From Paenibacillus sp. FSL R7-0204 (GTDB taxonomy: Bacteria > Bacillota > Bacilli > Paenibacillales > Paenibacillaceae): a DNA stretch of 64,000 nt. The DNA lies in assembly GCF_038002225.1 (NCBI RefSeq), contig NZ_JBBOCA010000001.1:6758001-6822000 (forward strand), given 5' to 3'. Shown here one piece after another: positions 24,538 to 34,596 of the stretch. Numbering within the stretch: the stretch's first letter is position 1; each line of letters starts with the position of its first letter. The translations under genes and the position numbers were made by a program. Under the pieces are notes generated by a model. The model was not told the DNA's origin. It worked only from the letters and a program-made list of their open reading frames with translations, and made no database searches.

Positions 24538-26487
24538 ATGGATTTGGACAAATTTAAGGTTCACGGCGAACCCTTGATATACGGGGCCATGATCAGTATT
24601 GCACTGGCAACCATCGGGATTCTCGTAGGGCTTACCTATTTCAAGAAATGGGGCTATCTGTGGCGCGAATGGCTGACCACGGTTGACCACAAAAAAATCG
24701 GGATCATGTACATCCTCGCGGCGCTGCTGATGCTGTTCCGCGGCGGTGTAGATGCGATGATGATGCGTCTGCAGACGGCTGCGCCGGAAATGAAATTCCT
24801 CGATGCGCAGCATTACAATGAGGTCTTCACCACCCATGGTCTGATCATGATTCTCTTCATGGCCATGCCGTTCATCATCGGTCTGATGAACGTAATCATT
24901 CCGCTGCAGATCGGCGCACGGGACGTTGCCTTCCCGCGGCTGAACGCCGTCAGCTTCTGGCTCTTCTTCATGGGCGCCATGCTGCTGAACATTTCCTTCG
25001 TCATCGGCGGCTCGCCGGATGCAGGCTGGTCAGCTTACTTCCCGCTGGCGAGTCTTGAATTCAGCCCGACCGTAGGGAACAACTACTACTCTCTGGCTCT
25101 GCAAATATCCGGTATCGGTACGCTGATCACCGGGGTTAACTTTATTGTAACGATTCTTAAGATGCGTGCACCAGGCATGACGCTGATGAAGATGCCGATG
25201 TTCACCTGGTCCGTACTGATCACCAACGTTATTATTGTCTTCGCCTTCCCGGTTCTGACCGTAGCGCTGGCGATGATGATGTTCGACCGCCTCTTCGGCT
25301 CCCAGTTCTTCACGATGGCCAACGGCGGGATGGATATGCTTTGGGCCAACCTGTTCTGGGTCTGGGGACATCCGGAGGTCTATATCGTAATCCTTCCGGC
25401 CTTCGGTATTTATAGTGAGATTATCGCTACCTTCTCGAAGAAGAACCTGTACGGCTATACCTCCATGGTATTCAGTATGCTGATCATCTCGCTCTTGTCC
25501 TTCCTCGTATGGGCGCACCATTTCTATACGATGGGTCAAGGTGCCATGGTCAACAGCTTCTTCTCGATTACAACGATGGCCATAGCAGTACCTACCGGGG
25601 TCAAAATATTCAACTGGCTATTCACCCTGCGAAAGGGCAGGATTACCTTCACGACCCCGATGCTGTATACATTGGCCTTTATCCCGATCTTTACGATCGG
25701 GGGGGTAACGGGCGTCATGCTGGCGATGGCCAGCGCCGATTACCAGTATCACAACACGATGTTCCTGGTTGCGCATTTCCACTACGTGCTGATTCCGGGC
25801 GCTGTGTTCGCCGTTATCGCCGGGTTCCACTATTGGTTCCCTAAAGTGTTCGGCTTCCGCCTGAACGAACGGCTGGGCAAGCATGCCTTCTGGTGGATCA
25901 TCATTTCCTTTAACGTTACCTTCTTCCCAATGTTCTTCCTGGGACTGATGGGAATGACACGCCGTCTGTATACCTACTCTAAGGAATCAGGCTTCGGTCC
26001 GCTCAATATGCTAAGCTTCGTCGGGGCTGTCGGGCTCGCCATCGGCTTCGTGATCCTGGTCTACAATATTTACTGGAGTACCCGCTACATGCCAAGAGAT
26101 ACAACCAACGATCCTTGGGATGGCCGGACGCTCGAATGGGCTACGCACAGCCCAATCCCGCTCTACAACTTTGCGATTGTGCCTAAGGTTGAGACGCGTG
26201 ATGCTCTATGGTCTGCGAAGCAGGAGAATATCCCGCTGTATACAGACACCAAATACACCAAGATTCATATGCCAAGCAATACCGGCAAGCCGTTCATACT
26301 CGGTGTAGTCTTCTTCTTCCTTGGCTTCTTCCTGGTATTCAGCATGTGGATTCCGGCGATTGTCGCAGGGATTGGAATCCTGGTCGTGCTGGCCTTCATG
26401 TCCTTCGATAAGGACCAGGGCTACTACATTCCTGTAGAAGAGGTTATAGCTACAGAAAAGAAACTGATGCGGGGTGAGACTGTATGA
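24538..26487 (+). CDS. qoxB: Cytochrome aa3 quinol oxidase subunit I
   Basis: The 649-residue catalytic subunit reduces O2 to water and pumps protons. Haem and copper ligands are visible: THGLIMILFMAMPF (low-spin haem His), WVWGHPEVYIVILP (CuB His and the cross-linked Tyr), WAHHFYT (CuB His pair) and VAHFHYVLIPG (haem a3 and low-spin haem His). About 14-15 membrane helices. It lies 44 nt after qoxA and overlaps qoxC by 4 nt (ATGA), so B and C are translationally coupled. Confidence 0.97.
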   Translation: MDLDKFKVHGEPLIYGAMISIALATIGILVGLTYFKKWGYLWREWLTTVDHKKIGIMYILAALLMLFRGGVDAMMMRLQTAAPEMKFLDAQHYNEVFTTHGLIMILFMAMPFIIGLMNVIIPLQIGARDVAFPRLNAVSFWLFFMGAMLLNISFVIGGSPDAGWSAYFPLASLEFSPTVGNNYYSLALQISGIGTLITGVNFIVTILKMRAPGMTLMKMPMFTWSVLITNVIIVFAFPVLTVALAMMMFDRLFGSQFFTMANGGMDMLWANLFWVWGHPEVYIVILPAFGIYSEIIATFSKKNLYGYTSMVFSMLIISLLSFLVWAHHFYTMGQGAMVNSFFSITTMAIAVPTGVKIFNWLFTLRKGRITFTTPMLYTLAFIPIFTIGGVTGVMLAMASADYQYHNTMFLVAHFHYVLIPGAVFAVIAGFHYWFPKVFGFRLNERLGKHAFWWIIISFNVTFFPMFFLGLMGMTRRLYTYSKESGFGPLNMLSFVGAVGLAIGFVILVYNIYWSTRYMPRDTTNDPWDGRTLEWATHSPIPLYNFAIVPKVETRDALWSAKQENIPLYTDTKYTKIHMPSNTGKPFILGVVFFFLGFFLVFSMWIPAIVAGIGILVVLAFMSFDKDQGYYIPVEEVIATEKKLMRGETV

Positions 26488-27080
26488 AAATAGATGCGTC
26501 CAAGCCGCTCGAATATTCAACGGAAGAGAACAGTAACAAGATCTTCGGCTTCTGGGTCTTTCTCGGAGCCGAAATCCCTCTCTTCGCTACGCTATTCACT
26601 GTATATTTCGTAATGGTTAACCGCTATGCCAGCGGACCGAGCGGCAGCGAGCTGTTCGAGATCGGCCCGGTGCTGATGGAGACCTTCCTCCTGCTGTCGA
26701 GTTCCTTCACCATCGGCCTTGCTGTCCATGCTATGCGGCACGGCTACAAGAAAGCCATGATGGTCTTCATGGCGATTACGCTGGTGATGGGTCTGGCTTT
26801 TGTCGGTATCGAAATCGACGAGTTCTTCACTTACGTGCATGAAGGAGCTACGCTGCAGACCAGCGGCTTCCTCTCCAGTCTGTTCATACTACTGGGAACG
26901 CATGGTCTTCACGTCAGCTTCGGTCTGCTGTGGGGAATTGGTATTATGATTCAGCTGTGGAAGCGCGGCATTACTCCCGCTACCGCCAACAAAACGTTCA
27001 TCTTCTCCTTGTTCTGGCACTTCTTAGACGTGGTCTGGATCTTTATCTTCAGCTTCGTCTACCTGAAAGGACTGATGTGA
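26484..27080 (+). CDS. qoxC: Cytochrome aa3 quinol oxidase subunit III
   Basis: A 198-residue membrane subunit with five helices. It is recognised by FGFWVFLGAEIPLFATLF near the N-terminus and by GTHGLHVSFGLLWGI plus FSLFWHFLDVVWIFIF near the C-terminus, all standard for haem-copper oxidase subunit III. Its start overlaps the qoxB stop. It stabilises the catalytic subunit and the proton-uptake path. Confidence 0.96.
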   Translation: MKIDASKPLEYSTEENSNKIFGFWVFLGAEIPLFATLFTVYFVMVNRYASGPSGSELFEIGPVLMETFLLLSSSFTIGLAVHAMRHGYKKAMMVFMAITLVMGLAFVGIEIDEFFTYVHEGATLQTSGFLSSLFILLGTHGLHVSFGLLWGIGIMIQLWKRGITPATANKTFIFSLFWHFLDVVWIFIFSFVYLKGLM

Positions 27081-27081
27081 C

Positions 27082-27375
27082 ATGATGAAGCAACTATTCC
27101 CAATTAAGCATGTGATGGGTTATGTAGCCTCTCTGGTCCTCTCTGCCGCTGCACTGATTGTTATTTATGGAGACCTGTCCTCCAGTGCCAATATGGCGGT
27201 GCTGCTAATCACAGCGCTGATCCAGGCTTCCTTGCAGCTGTTTGTGTTCATGCACATCGGAGAATCGGCCGATTCCAAAAAAGAACTGTATATCAACATC
27301 GCATACGCCATGTTCGTGGCTCTGGTCACGATCTTCGGCACCCTGTTCATCTTCGTATGGGGCTGGTATGCTTAG
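27082..27375 (+). CDS. qoxD: Cytochrome aa3 quinol oxidase subunit IV
   Basis: A 97-residue protein with three membrane helices, expected for CyoD/QoxD assembly subunits. The central helix pair carries QASLQLFVFMHIGE, the family signature. It starts one nucleotide after the qoxC stop codon with AAAGGA upstream, and ends the operon ahead of a strong bidirectional terminator. Confidence 0.95.
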   Translation: MMKQLFPIKHVMGYVASLVLSAAALIVIYGDLSSSANMAVLLITALIQASLQLFVFMHIGESADSKKELYINIAYAMFVALVTIFGTLFIFVWGWYA

Positions 27376-27420
27376 CCTGTAAGAAACAGAGGAGCGTTAT
27401 GCTCCTTCTAGTAATCTATA

Positions 27421-27470
27421 AAAAAAGCGGTCCGTATCCGGTAGATTTACCGGTACGGACCGCTTTTTTT
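27421..27470. terminator. Bidirectional terminator
   Basis: AAAAAAGCGGTCCGT and ACGGACCGCTTTTTTT form a long stem with A/T tails on both sides. It ends qoxABCD on the plus strand and the TolB-like lipoprotein gene on the minus strand. Confidence 0.93.
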
Positions 27471-27501
27471 GAATTTTAAAGTTTACCATCATGATAATGT
27501 T

Positions 27502-28629
27502 CTACTTTAACTGAACTATACTGCTGCTGCTGCCGCTGTCGTCCCGCTCCGTATACGCGAGCTGCTTGCCCGAGGGACTCCACGAGGTGGTCATCGTCCC
27601 TTTGCTCTCCGCTATCTGGACGGACTTGTCAGAAGACAGATCGTAGACATATAAGGTATTATTCGTTGTACCGTTCTCCTCAATAGTTACACTATAGGCG
27701 ACCAGACGTTGGTCTGGAGACCAGGAGACGGCCCCAAGCTCGGCGCCTTCCACCAGGGTCCGCGGATTCTTACCGTCAGTGCCGCTGAGCAGCAGCGCCT
27801 GGGTATTCTCCTTATACTGCAGGATCAGCATTTGTTCTTCGTCAGGTGAAGGGATTACGCTGCTGGTACCCGGAATATTCAAGTCAGCCTTCGCCTTAGT
27901 ATTCAGGTCCAGGGTGTGCAGCGAGTCCTTCGAATTACTGGTGTAATAGATCTTATCCTTGATTTGTCTTACAACAATCAGTCCTTCCCCGCCCAGTCCT
28001 TCCACCGGTGCGATCTTCATTGAGGTAGTCGCTGTATAAGCACCCCCGCTGTATGCAGGACCCACTACCGTATCCTTATCCGCCCAATCGGCTCCCATTG
28101 CCCCGGCAATGTTATCGCCCTTGATGGTGAACGTCTTCTTGGACCCCAGGTCCATTACATTGTAGACTGGATCACCCAGGGAGAATTCACTATAGAGCAG
28201 AAATAACTGATCGGCGGACAGCTTGGCATCCCCCAGCATCATGTTCGCCTTCTCTGTAATCAAATCGTATTGGCCGGTATCCAGATGGAAGAAATACAGG
28301 CTCTGCGGATAGGAACCCTTCAGCTCTCCTGAGCTGATCGGCCCCAGCTTATCGTTCTGCTTGGACACGACAACGGTTCTATCGTCCTTCCAGTCGGAAA
28401 TTGCTATTTTCTCATACTGTTTACTTTCCCCTACCGTTACCCCAGCAGCTACAGCAGGTGCCGGTGTAACCTTTGGCCCTTCCGCAGGCTGGGCAGAGGC
28501 TTCTACAGGAGCCGCTGTTGGCTGTGCGCTGGGGCTAACCGCCGGAGCACTAGCCTGATTCGAGCTACAAGCTGCAAGTGTCATTAACAAGGCTGGAACT
28601 ACCGCCAGCTTCCATGTTCGGGTGTTCAT
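27502..28629 (-). CDS. TolB-like beta-propeller lipoprotein
   Basis: A 375-residue surface lipoprotein. The signal peptide ends in a lipobox (LAAC), a Ser/Ala/Pro linker runs to about residue 65, and then repeated propeller blades follow. The blades SWSPDQRLVAYS and SWSPSGKQLAYTE are typical PD40/TolB repeats. No enzymatic motif is visible; a binding or scaffold role is inferred. ATG 28629 has CAAGGAGGCGG, so the 34-residue upstream extension is rejected. It lies 122 nt downstream of the chemotaxis receptor gene and may be co-transcribed with it. Confidence 0.82.
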   Translation of the reverse strand: MNTRTWKLAVVPALLMTLAACSSNQASAPAVSPSAQPTAAPVEASAQPAEGPKVTPAPAVAAGVTVGESKQYEKIAISDWKDDRTVVVSKQNDKLGPISSGELKGSYPQSLYFFHLDTGQYDLITEKANMMLGDAKLSADQLFLLYSEFSLGDPVYNVMDLGSKKTFTIKGDNIAGAMGADWADKDTVVGPAYSGGAYTATTSMKIAPVEGLGGEGLIVVRQIKDKIYYTSNSKDSLHTLDLNTKAKADLNIPGTSSVIPSPDEEQMLILQYKENTQALLLSGTDGKNPRTLVEGAELGAVSWSPDQRLVAYSVTIEENGTTNNTLYVYDLSSDKSVQIAESKGTMTTSWSPSGKQLAYTERDDSGSSSSIVQLK

Positions 28630-28751
28630 TATAGAGACCGCCTCCTTGAGGTTAATTATAATACGTTCAAAAGCCCGGCTCCGGTGAGGATGCCCGCGAA
28701 TCTCCAGGGTTCCTCGGCCGAATCGGGCCAAGCTTGTGTCTATTATAGCAG

Positions 28752-30461
28752 TTACAGCCGGAACCTAGCCAGATGCTTCTGCAGGTCCTCGGCCAGGGTA
28801 GCCAGATACTGTGCGGAAGAGGACATCTCTCCCATCGCTGTCAGTTGCTCCAGGCTTGCTTCGCTGGTGTCCTGAACGTCTGCGGCGCCTTTGCGCGAGA
28901 TTTCATTCACCGTCGACATAGACTTGGCTACTTCCTCCGATTCTTGCGCGACATGGCCGATAACCTCTGTAATCTGCTCTGTCTGCTCACTGGCCGCCTG
29001 AATGGAAGTCTGGATCGCTGTAAAGGCTTCCGATACCACTTCACTCTGTGCTACGCCATGAGAGACAATCCCGGAGCCCTGCTCCATAGATTCAACGGCA
29101 CTGGCGGTCTGCTGACGGATATGGTTAATGATCTCCGTAATCTGCAGCGAGCTTGTTCCGGTAGCCTCCGCCAGCTTCCGGATCTCACCGGCAACTACTG
29201 CGAAGCCACGGCCATGCTCACCCGCCCGTGCCGCCTCGATGGAAGCATTCAGAGACAACAGATTGGTCTGGGTCGCAATCTCATTGATGGTTGTAATAAT
29301 CGTATTAATCTCTTCGGACAGGCTGCCCAGGTTGCCCACAATCAGCCGGCTCGCCGAGACACTGGAGTCAATCTCCCGCATCTGGGCCAGAATCTGCTCT
29401 ACTGCGTACACACCGCGTTCCGTGGAGGAGGCAGCCTGTTCCATCAGGCGGGTCATTTCATTGCCGCTATGCCGGGCTTCGGCAATCTCATAGGACATCG
29501 TCCGTACAGACTGCGTAGTAAGGGTAATGCTCTCTGCCTGCACATCGAATCCGGCCGCGATCTCGCCTGAGGTCTCAGCGATCATCTGTGAGGCGTGTGC
29601 GGTCTGGTCGGCACTGGCGCTCATCTGCTGGGAGGAAGCCGAGAGAATCTCGGCGCTCTCCGAGACGCCGCGCATCATATTTTTCAAGCCGTCCAGCATG
29701 GTGTTAAACGAAGTATTGATCTGGCCGATCTCATCCTTGGACCGGTAAGCGGCGGAGGCCGTCAGATCCCCTTCTTCCGCACGCTTCATCAGCCCCTGCA
29801 ACTCCTTCAGCGGTCTCGTAATCAACCGTGTGATGATCACACTTAGGACAATACTGAGCAGCAAGGCCAGCGCAATCAGAATGCAGCTAAGTGTAACAGA
29901 GCTCTTGGCACTGTCAGCCGTCCGTGTATTATGGGCAGAAGCATCCTGAATGAATAACGTCGCTGTCTCTTCAAGCAGCCGGACCATTTTGTCACGCAGC
30001 TCGTTAAAAGTCTTGCCCGTGAACACCTGATACCCTTCATCGTTAAGATCGTTATCGGCCAGATGGATAATATTATCACGCTGTGAGCGGTAATCCGGCA
30101 GCAGCAGGGTATATTCGTTCACATAGGCTGCAATCTTGTCATTGTTGAATTCAATCTTTTTCAGTTCGGCCATCAGCTCATTGTTCGTCTGGATGTTCTC
30201 CTGAATTCTCGCCTTCAGCTCCTGCTTCTTGGCGTCATCCGTGGTAATCAGATCCTCCAGCAGAAAAGACTCAATCGCCCGGTTATTCCCGCGGATCTCC
30301 GTTACGAAATAAATCGGCTGCAGGTTCTGCCTGTACGTCTCTTCAGACCTGTCCGCCATTCCGGTTGTCGTCAGAATACCTGTTGTTCCAATCCCGATCA
30401 GCAGCAGGATAACCACCGCTATCAGTACAATCATTTTATGCTTAATCTTCAGATGTCTCAT
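28752..30461 (-). CDS. Methyl-accepting chemotaxis protein
   Basis: A 569-residue receptor. TM1 is at about 12-30, a four-helix-bundle type extracellular sensor spans 31-185, TM2 about 188-208, and HAMP about 208-262. The cytoplasmic signalling domain contains the invariant tip [20 protein letters not shown] followed by [14 protein letters not shown]. The ligand is unknown. No other chemotaxis genes are nearby. A sigma-D-like CCGATAAAT lies upstream at 30501-30509 without a good -35, so flagellar-regulon control is only suggested. Confidence 0.93.
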   Translation of the reverse strand: MRHLKIKHKMIVLIAVVILLLIGIGTTGILTTTGMADRSEETYRQNLQPIYFVTEIRGNNRAIESFLLEDLITTDDAKKQELKARIQENIQTNNELMAELKKIEFNNDKIAAYVNEYTLLLPDYRSQRDNIIHLADNDLNDEGYQVFTGKTFNELRDKMVRLLEETATLFIQDASAHNTRTADSAKSSVTLSCILIALALLLSIVLSVIITRLITRPLKELQGLMKRAEEGDLTASAAYRSKDEIGQINTSFNTMLDGLKNMMRGVSESAEILSASSQQMSASADQTAHASQMIAETSGEIAAGFDVQAESITLTTQSVRTMSYEIAEARHSGNEMTRLMEQAASSTERGVYAVEQILAQMREIDSSVSASRLIVGNLGSLSEEINTIITTINEIATQTNLLSLNASIEAARAGEHGRGFAVVAGEIRKLAEATGTSSLQITEIINHIRQQTASAVESMEQGSGIVSHGVAQSEVVSEAFTAIQTSIQAASEQTEQITEVIGHVAQESEEVAKSMSTVNEISRKGAADVQDTSEASLEQLTAMGEMSSSAQYLATLAEDLQKHLARFRL

Positions 30462-30609
30462 TTCCCGTTATCCCGCCTTCTCGAATCTAGCTGTAACCTT
30501 ATTTATCGGAGAATAACATCGAATAGTTGATGGCCTTGCTAAGAAATTTGTCGAAATATGAAGAAAATTATCGTTTTAGTAGAGCGCTATCCCTTAATTA
30601 TAATTCCAT

Positions 30610-31296
30610 TCACTCTTGAAGCAAGCCATATTTCTTGCGGAATCTCTGCAGCACCTTGGTCCACCCTCCGGCCAGCACCGCTAAGAAGAATACATTCGAC
30701 AAGGCATGGGCCAGATCGAAATAAAAGCTTGCGGCAAACGTAACGGCAACCAGCCGCCAGCTAAAGGCATCCGGCAGACTGAGCAGGACCCAGATATTCA
30801 TAATCCAGCCGAACAGGAACCCCCAGATGAAGCCAAAAATCAGCAGCCCGGCCCGCCGGCACAATAGCCAGCTCCTCCGTAGCCACCCGGCTGTAAGTCC
30901 GGTCATGCCCCAGGCAAACATCTGCCATGGTGTCCAGGGTCCCTGCCCGAAGTAAATATTAGAGACCAGCGCAGCGATTGCACCGATGACGAATCCCGCC
31001 TCTGCCCCGAAGACATAAGCGGAGAGGATGACAACGGCTGACACAGGCTTTACCCCCGGCAATGCGGCAAAAGGAATCCGGCTGACCGCAGCAATAGCGG
31101 ACAACACAGCCAGCAGCACGAGTTCACGGGACTTGCGCGGGCGGCGCTCCAGCCGGATGAACAGCGGCAGGAGAGCGGCCAGCAGCAGCACTACGCTAAG
31201 CAACACATAATGCCTGTCAGTGAATGCTGCGGTAAGCGCAAGCCCGGCGATGAAGAGTCCCAGGGCAATTAGCAGCGGTATGCGGAAGCGGGCCAT
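30610..31296 (-). CDS. ECF transporter S component, probable cobalamin specificity
   Basis: A 228-residue integral membrane substrate-binding subunit with six or seven helices. The motif region AAVSRIPFAALPGVKPVSAV followed by GAEAGFVIGAIAALVSN is typical of ECF S components. It overlaps the fused ATPase gene by 28 nt and ends an operon led by a cobalamin riboswitch, which with the DUF4430 proteins points to vitamin B12 or a corrinoid as substrate (inference from context). CbrT-type S components of other Firmicutes are the likely relatives. Confidence 0.85.
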   Translation of the reverse strand: MARFRIPLLIALGLFIAGLALTAAFTDRHYVLLSVVLLLAALLPLFIRLERRPRKSRELVLLAVLSAIAAVSRIPFAALPGVKPVSAVVILSAYVFGAEAGFVIGAIAALVSNIYFGQGPWTPWQMFAWGMTGLTAGWLRRSWLLCRRAGLLIFGFIWGFLFGWIMNIWVLLSLPDAFSWRLVAVTFAASFYFDLAHALSNVFFLAVLAGGWTKVLQRFRKKYGLLQE

Positions 31297-32933
31297 GTGC
31301 GAATCACATCCTCTATTGTCAATGCCTGTGGCAGCCAGTCCCGCACCATCCGGTTGACTGCCGTGGTATAGAAGTAATTGCTGCTGAAGAACTCAGCCGG
31401 TGTGCCCTCTGCCGTAATCCCCCCATCAAACAAGAGTGCACAGCGTGTTGCATGCTTAGCCGCGAACTCTACATCATGCGTTACGATAAGAATACTGATT
31501 CCCTGCCCGCGTAATTGCTGAAGCAGGCCAGCCAGCCTGTCTTTGGCGGCCGGATCAAGCCCCTTGGTCGGCTCATCCAGCAGCAGAATATCCGGCTTCA
31601 TGAGCAGCATCATGGCAAGCGCGGTCTGTTGCTGCTGCCCGCCGCTGAGATCATGCGGATGACTCTGCAGCACCTCACGGAGCTGAAACACTTCGAGCAA
31701 AGCCTCAATCCGGCTTGCTGCTGCCTCAGGGGATAACCCGGCGTAGCTGCCCATATGCTGCAACTCCTCAGCCACCGTATCATAACTGAAATAGAGCAGC
31801 GGATTCTGCGCCAGCAGGCCGGTAGTCTTGCCCTTAGCCAGCTCTATCTTGCCGCGCTGCGGCTTCATCAGCCCGTTCAGCACATGCAGCAAGGTGGACT
31901 TGCCTGCGCCGTTCCCGCCCATGACTGCCAGGAGCTCTCCCTGCTTAAGTGTCAGCGAGAGCTTCCTCAGGACCTCCCGGCCCTCCTTCTCATACCGGAA
32001 GCTCACTTCGCGGCAGGTGAGCAGAGACGCTGCGGCCCTATTCAAGTTATTAACCAGTTCAGCGCCTGCGGCAGCGTCCGTTCCTGCCATCAGGGAATGC
32101 AGCCAGCGTCTCCCCTCACGCACGGTCAGCGGAATATTCTCCGGCGCAGCCGAATCCGCTTCCGGGGACAGAGACAAATAGAGCCGTGAGGCGGCTGGCA
32201 AGTAACGCCCAGCCGAGGTTAAGGCCCCGCTGCCGGTCTGCCGGGCGAACAGACGGGGAGCGGCATCTGCCAGCAGCTTGCCGTCTTCCAGCATCAGCAC
32301 ACGATCAGCCAGCGGCAGCACCTCCTCCAGCCTGTGCTCGCTGATGATCACCGTGACCGCCATTTCCTCGTTAAGCCGCTGCAGCGCCATAATGAATTCC
32401 CGCGCAGCAACAGGATCAAGCTGGGAGGTTGGTTCATCCAGCAGCAGCACCTTGGGCTGAAGAAGCAGTACTGAAGCCAGGTTCATGAGCTGCTTTTGTC
32501 CGCCTGACAGCTCATGTACCGGACGGTAGAGCAGCGGCTCCAGCCCGAACAAGCCGCAGATCTCCGCCAGCCGGGTCCGCATGACAGCAGGCGGTAGCCC
32601 CAGGTTCTCCATGGAGAAGGCCAGTTCATGCCAGACCGTATCCATCACTATCTGTGCATCCGGGTTCTGGAAGACCATCCCGATCTCCCCGGCGGCCACC
32701 GCTGCCGGAAGCCCGGACAACGGCTGCCCTTTGTAGGTCAAGGTTCCGCTGGATGAACCTACCGGGGCGAGTTCCCGCTTCAGATGGCGCAGCAGGGTGG
32801 TCTTGCCGCTGCCGGACGGGCCGCAGAGCACGACAAATTCACCCTCTTCTATAACGAACGATAGCTCATGGAGTGTGTCCCTGTCTTCTTCAGGGTATCG
32901 GAAGGATAATTGCTGTGCTTTGAGGATCTCCAT
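31269..32933 (-). CDS. Fused ECF transporter ATPase (EcfA1-EcfA2)
   Basis: A 554-residue protein with two complete ABC ATPase domains (about 1-255 and 300-554) instead of two separate subunits. Walker A motifs are GPSGSGKTTLL and GGNGAGKSTLL, signatures LSGGQKQLMNLA and LSGGQQQQTALA, and Walker B motifs VLLLDEPTSQLDP and ILLLDEPTKGLDP, so both sites look competent. ATG 32933 places AAAGGAG at a normal distance; the ATG at 32939 is too close. The start lies 85 nt inside the 3' end of the EcfT gene in another frame. Confidence 0.94.
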   Translation of the reverse strand: MEILKAQQLSFRYPEEDRDTLHELSFVIEEGEFVVLCGPSGSGKTTLLRHLKRELAPVGSSSGTLTYKGQPLSGLPAAVAAGEIGMVFQNPDAQIVMDTVWHELAFSMENLGLPPAVMRTRLAEICGLFGLEPLLYRPVHELSGGQKQLMNLASVLLLQPKVLLLDEPTSQLDPVAAREFIMALQRLNEEMAVTVIISEHRLEEVLPLADRVLMLEDGKLLADAAPRLFARQTGSGALTSAGRYLPAASRLYLSLSPEADSAAPENIPLTVREGRRWLHSLMAGTDAAAGAELVNNLNRAAASLLTCREVSFRYEKEGREVLRKLSLTLKQGELLAVMGGNGAGKSTLLHVLNGLMKPQRGKIELAKGKTTGLLAQNPLLYFSYDTVAEELQHMGSYAGLSPEAAASRIEALLEVFQLREVLQSHPHDLSGGQQQQTALAMMLLMKPDILLLDEPTKGLDPAAKDRLAGLLQQLRGQGISILIVTHDVEFAAKHATRCALLFDGGITAEGTPAEFFSSNYFYTTAVNRMVRDWLPQALTIEDVIRTWPASAYRC

Positions 32934-33793
32934 AACCATTTCTCCTTTCCTTCCAGCCCGGCGGGAATGAGCACGAACAGGCAGAAGCTGCCGTACATGA
33001 CGGCCTCCTGCCAGCCGAAGTCCGCCGGTCTCATCCGGGGATAGATCTCCAGCTTGCCGTAGCCCTGCACCCAGAACAGCAGCGTAACCACACCGCTAAC
33101 GGTTAACAGCAGCATCACCAGCTTATCCTGCAAATCGGCCTTGTATATCGTGTAAGTGCTGCGTTTGGTGCTGCCGTAGCCGCGGGCTGTCATGGAGTCT
33201 CCAGTCTGGAGGGCTTCCTCCAGAGACCAGGTCAGCAGCACTTTGAGCAGCGTCATTCCGTCTGTCATTCTTTTCTTAAGGCTTCCCGTACCGGTATCTA
33301 CCCCGCGCAGACGCTGGATAAGGGTAATCTGGCGCAGCCGCCGCTGGAACAACGGCACGAACCGGATGGCCATCAGCGTCAGCAGCGCCGTTCTCGGCGC
33401 AGCCGCCGCGAACAGGTACATGAATTTATCAGTGGTTACCGTGTAATTGTAGGATATAAACCAGATAAAAATAGTAAGCAGCATTGTCATCATCATGAGT
33501 CCATACAGCACAGCTTCCAGTGTAATAGGCTGATCCAGCCAGTAGAACAAAATATGCGCACCTCTATGCGAGAACAGCGGGTTCAGCAAGGCCACGGAAG
33601 CTGCCATCAGCAGCATAAAAGGCAAGCCGCGCACCAACCTCCGCCCTTGTCCCTGTAAGAGCAGCAGCGCCAACAGTCCGGCTATCTCTGTAGCCAGAAA
33701 TAACGGATGGAAGACCAGCAGGGCGAATAGCAGCAGCCCTGCATAATACAGCAGGGCTACTACCGGATGCATGGAACGGAAGCCGCTGCTCAT
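32849..33793 (-). CDS. ecfT: ECF transporter transmembrane component EcfT
   Basis: A 314-residue membrane protein with five or six helices coupling the ATPases to the S component. The cytoplasmic coupling region contains the EcfT motif SMTARGYG (about residue 205) and a helical stretch before it. The C-terminal 28 residues (after GLEGKEKW) are polar and encoded by DNA that also encodes the N-terminus of the fused ATPase. The start overlaps the stop of the lipoprotein gene by 4 nt. Confidence 0.92.
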   Translation of the reverse strand: MSSGFRSMHPVVALLYYAGLLLFALLVFHPLFLATEIAGLLALLLLQGQGRRLVRGLPFMLLMAASVALLNPLFSHRGAHILFYWLDQPITLEAVLYGLMMMTMLLTIFIWFISYNYTVTTDKFMYLFAAAAPRTALLTLMAIRFVPLFQRRLRQITLIQRLRGVDTGTGSLKKRMTDGMTLLKVLLTWSLEEALQTGDSMTARGYGSTKRSTYTIYKADLQDKLVMLLLTVSGVVTLLFWVQGYGKLEIYPRMRPADFGWQEAVMYGSFCLFVLIPAGLEGKEKWLWRSSKHSNYPSDTLKKTGTHSMSYRSL

Positions 33794-34596
33794 GGTGCTT
33801 TGGCCCCCAGGTCTTTGCCTAGATCAAGCGTATACAGCCACTCGATGGTATCCCCGGGCTCGACGATCCAGCTGCCCGCAGCCTTGGACGGAAATTCTCC
33901 ATTGACCTTGTACATCCAGCCGCTCTCTGCCCCGTGGTCACTCTCGTACAAATTATCTATACCTTCCACGTAAGCAAATGCCTTGCTGCCCTGATATTCC
34001 ATCTGAATCTTCTGCCCCCGTGTAATCCGCTTCAGCAGGTCCAGCACACTCTCACCCTTCTTGATCTCGTACTGGGCGGCGGCCAGAATCACGCCATGCT
34101 CCTCATCTCCGGTGATGGAGAGGGTGACCACGTTGTCCGGCTTGGGCGTGGCCGCCGGAGAGCGCGTAGCGGCTGGCGGCTTAGCCGTGGCCGCTGGCAC
34201 GGGCTTGGGGGTCGGCGGCTTGGGTGTGGCCGCCGGCTTGGCGGGCTCGCTCGCGCCCGCCGAAGGCTGCGTCGCCGCTGCGCCTGGCGACGCCGGGGAC
34301 TTGGCGGGCTTGCTCGCGCCCGCCGGTGGCTGCGTCGCCGCTGCGCCTGGCGACGCTGGAGCTGCCGTACCATCCGCAGGGGCGGATGGTACGGCAGTGC
34401 CCTCAGCGGCTCCCGGCAGCGGAGCCGCTTCGTCTCCAGGCCGCGGCGTCTGCGCGGCCGGGGTCCCGGCGGGCGGCTGCGTGCCGCTGCCTGCCTGATC
34501 CGGCTGCGCAGAGGAGCAGCCGGGGAGCAGCAATACCATCAGCAGGAGAAGCAGCGGAGCCAGCCTTCCCAGGCCAATTTTAAATTGATTGAACAT
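33790..34596 (-). CDS. DUF4430 (transcobalamin C-terminal-like) lipoprotein
   Basis: A 268-residue membrane-anchored lipoprotein. Lipobox LLPGC has Cys at 27. A long Pro/Ala/Thr/Lys linker (28-155) contains a direct duplication of about 20 residues (GAAATQPPAGASKPAKSPAS and its copy). The C-terminal DUF4430 domain (about 158-268) ends with GWMYKVNGEFP and EPGDTIEWLY. DUF4430 corresponds to the C-terminal cobalamin-contacting domain of transcobalamin and intrinsic factor. GGAGGTG precedes ATG 34596. Its position before EcfT suggests it passes the vitamin to the transporter (inference). Confidence 0.88.
   Translation of the reverse strand: MFNQFKIGLGRLAPLLLLLMVLLLPGCSSAQPDQAGSGTQPPAGTPAAQTPRPGDEAAPLPGAAEGTAVPSAPADGTAAPASPGAAATQPPAGASKPAKSPASPGAAATQPSAGASEPAKPAATPKPPTPKPVPAATAKPPAATRSPAATPKPDNVVTLSITGDEEHGVILAAAQYEIKKGESVLDLLKRITRGQKIQMEYQGSKAFAYVEGIDNLYESDHGAESGWMYKVNGEFPSKAAGSWIVEPGDTIEWLYTLDLGKDLGAKAP
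34226..34362. repeat. In-frame duplication in the lipoprotein linker
   Basis: Two adjacent copies of about 63 bp encode the Ala/Gly/Pro linker (GAAATQP.AGAS.PAK). The copies differ at a few positions, so the duplication is not very recent. Confidence 0.65.

Noticed and set aside
30501..30509. Sigma-D promoter for the chemotaxis receptor
   Set aside because: Only the -10-like CCGATAAAT is present; no TAAA lies at the right distance.
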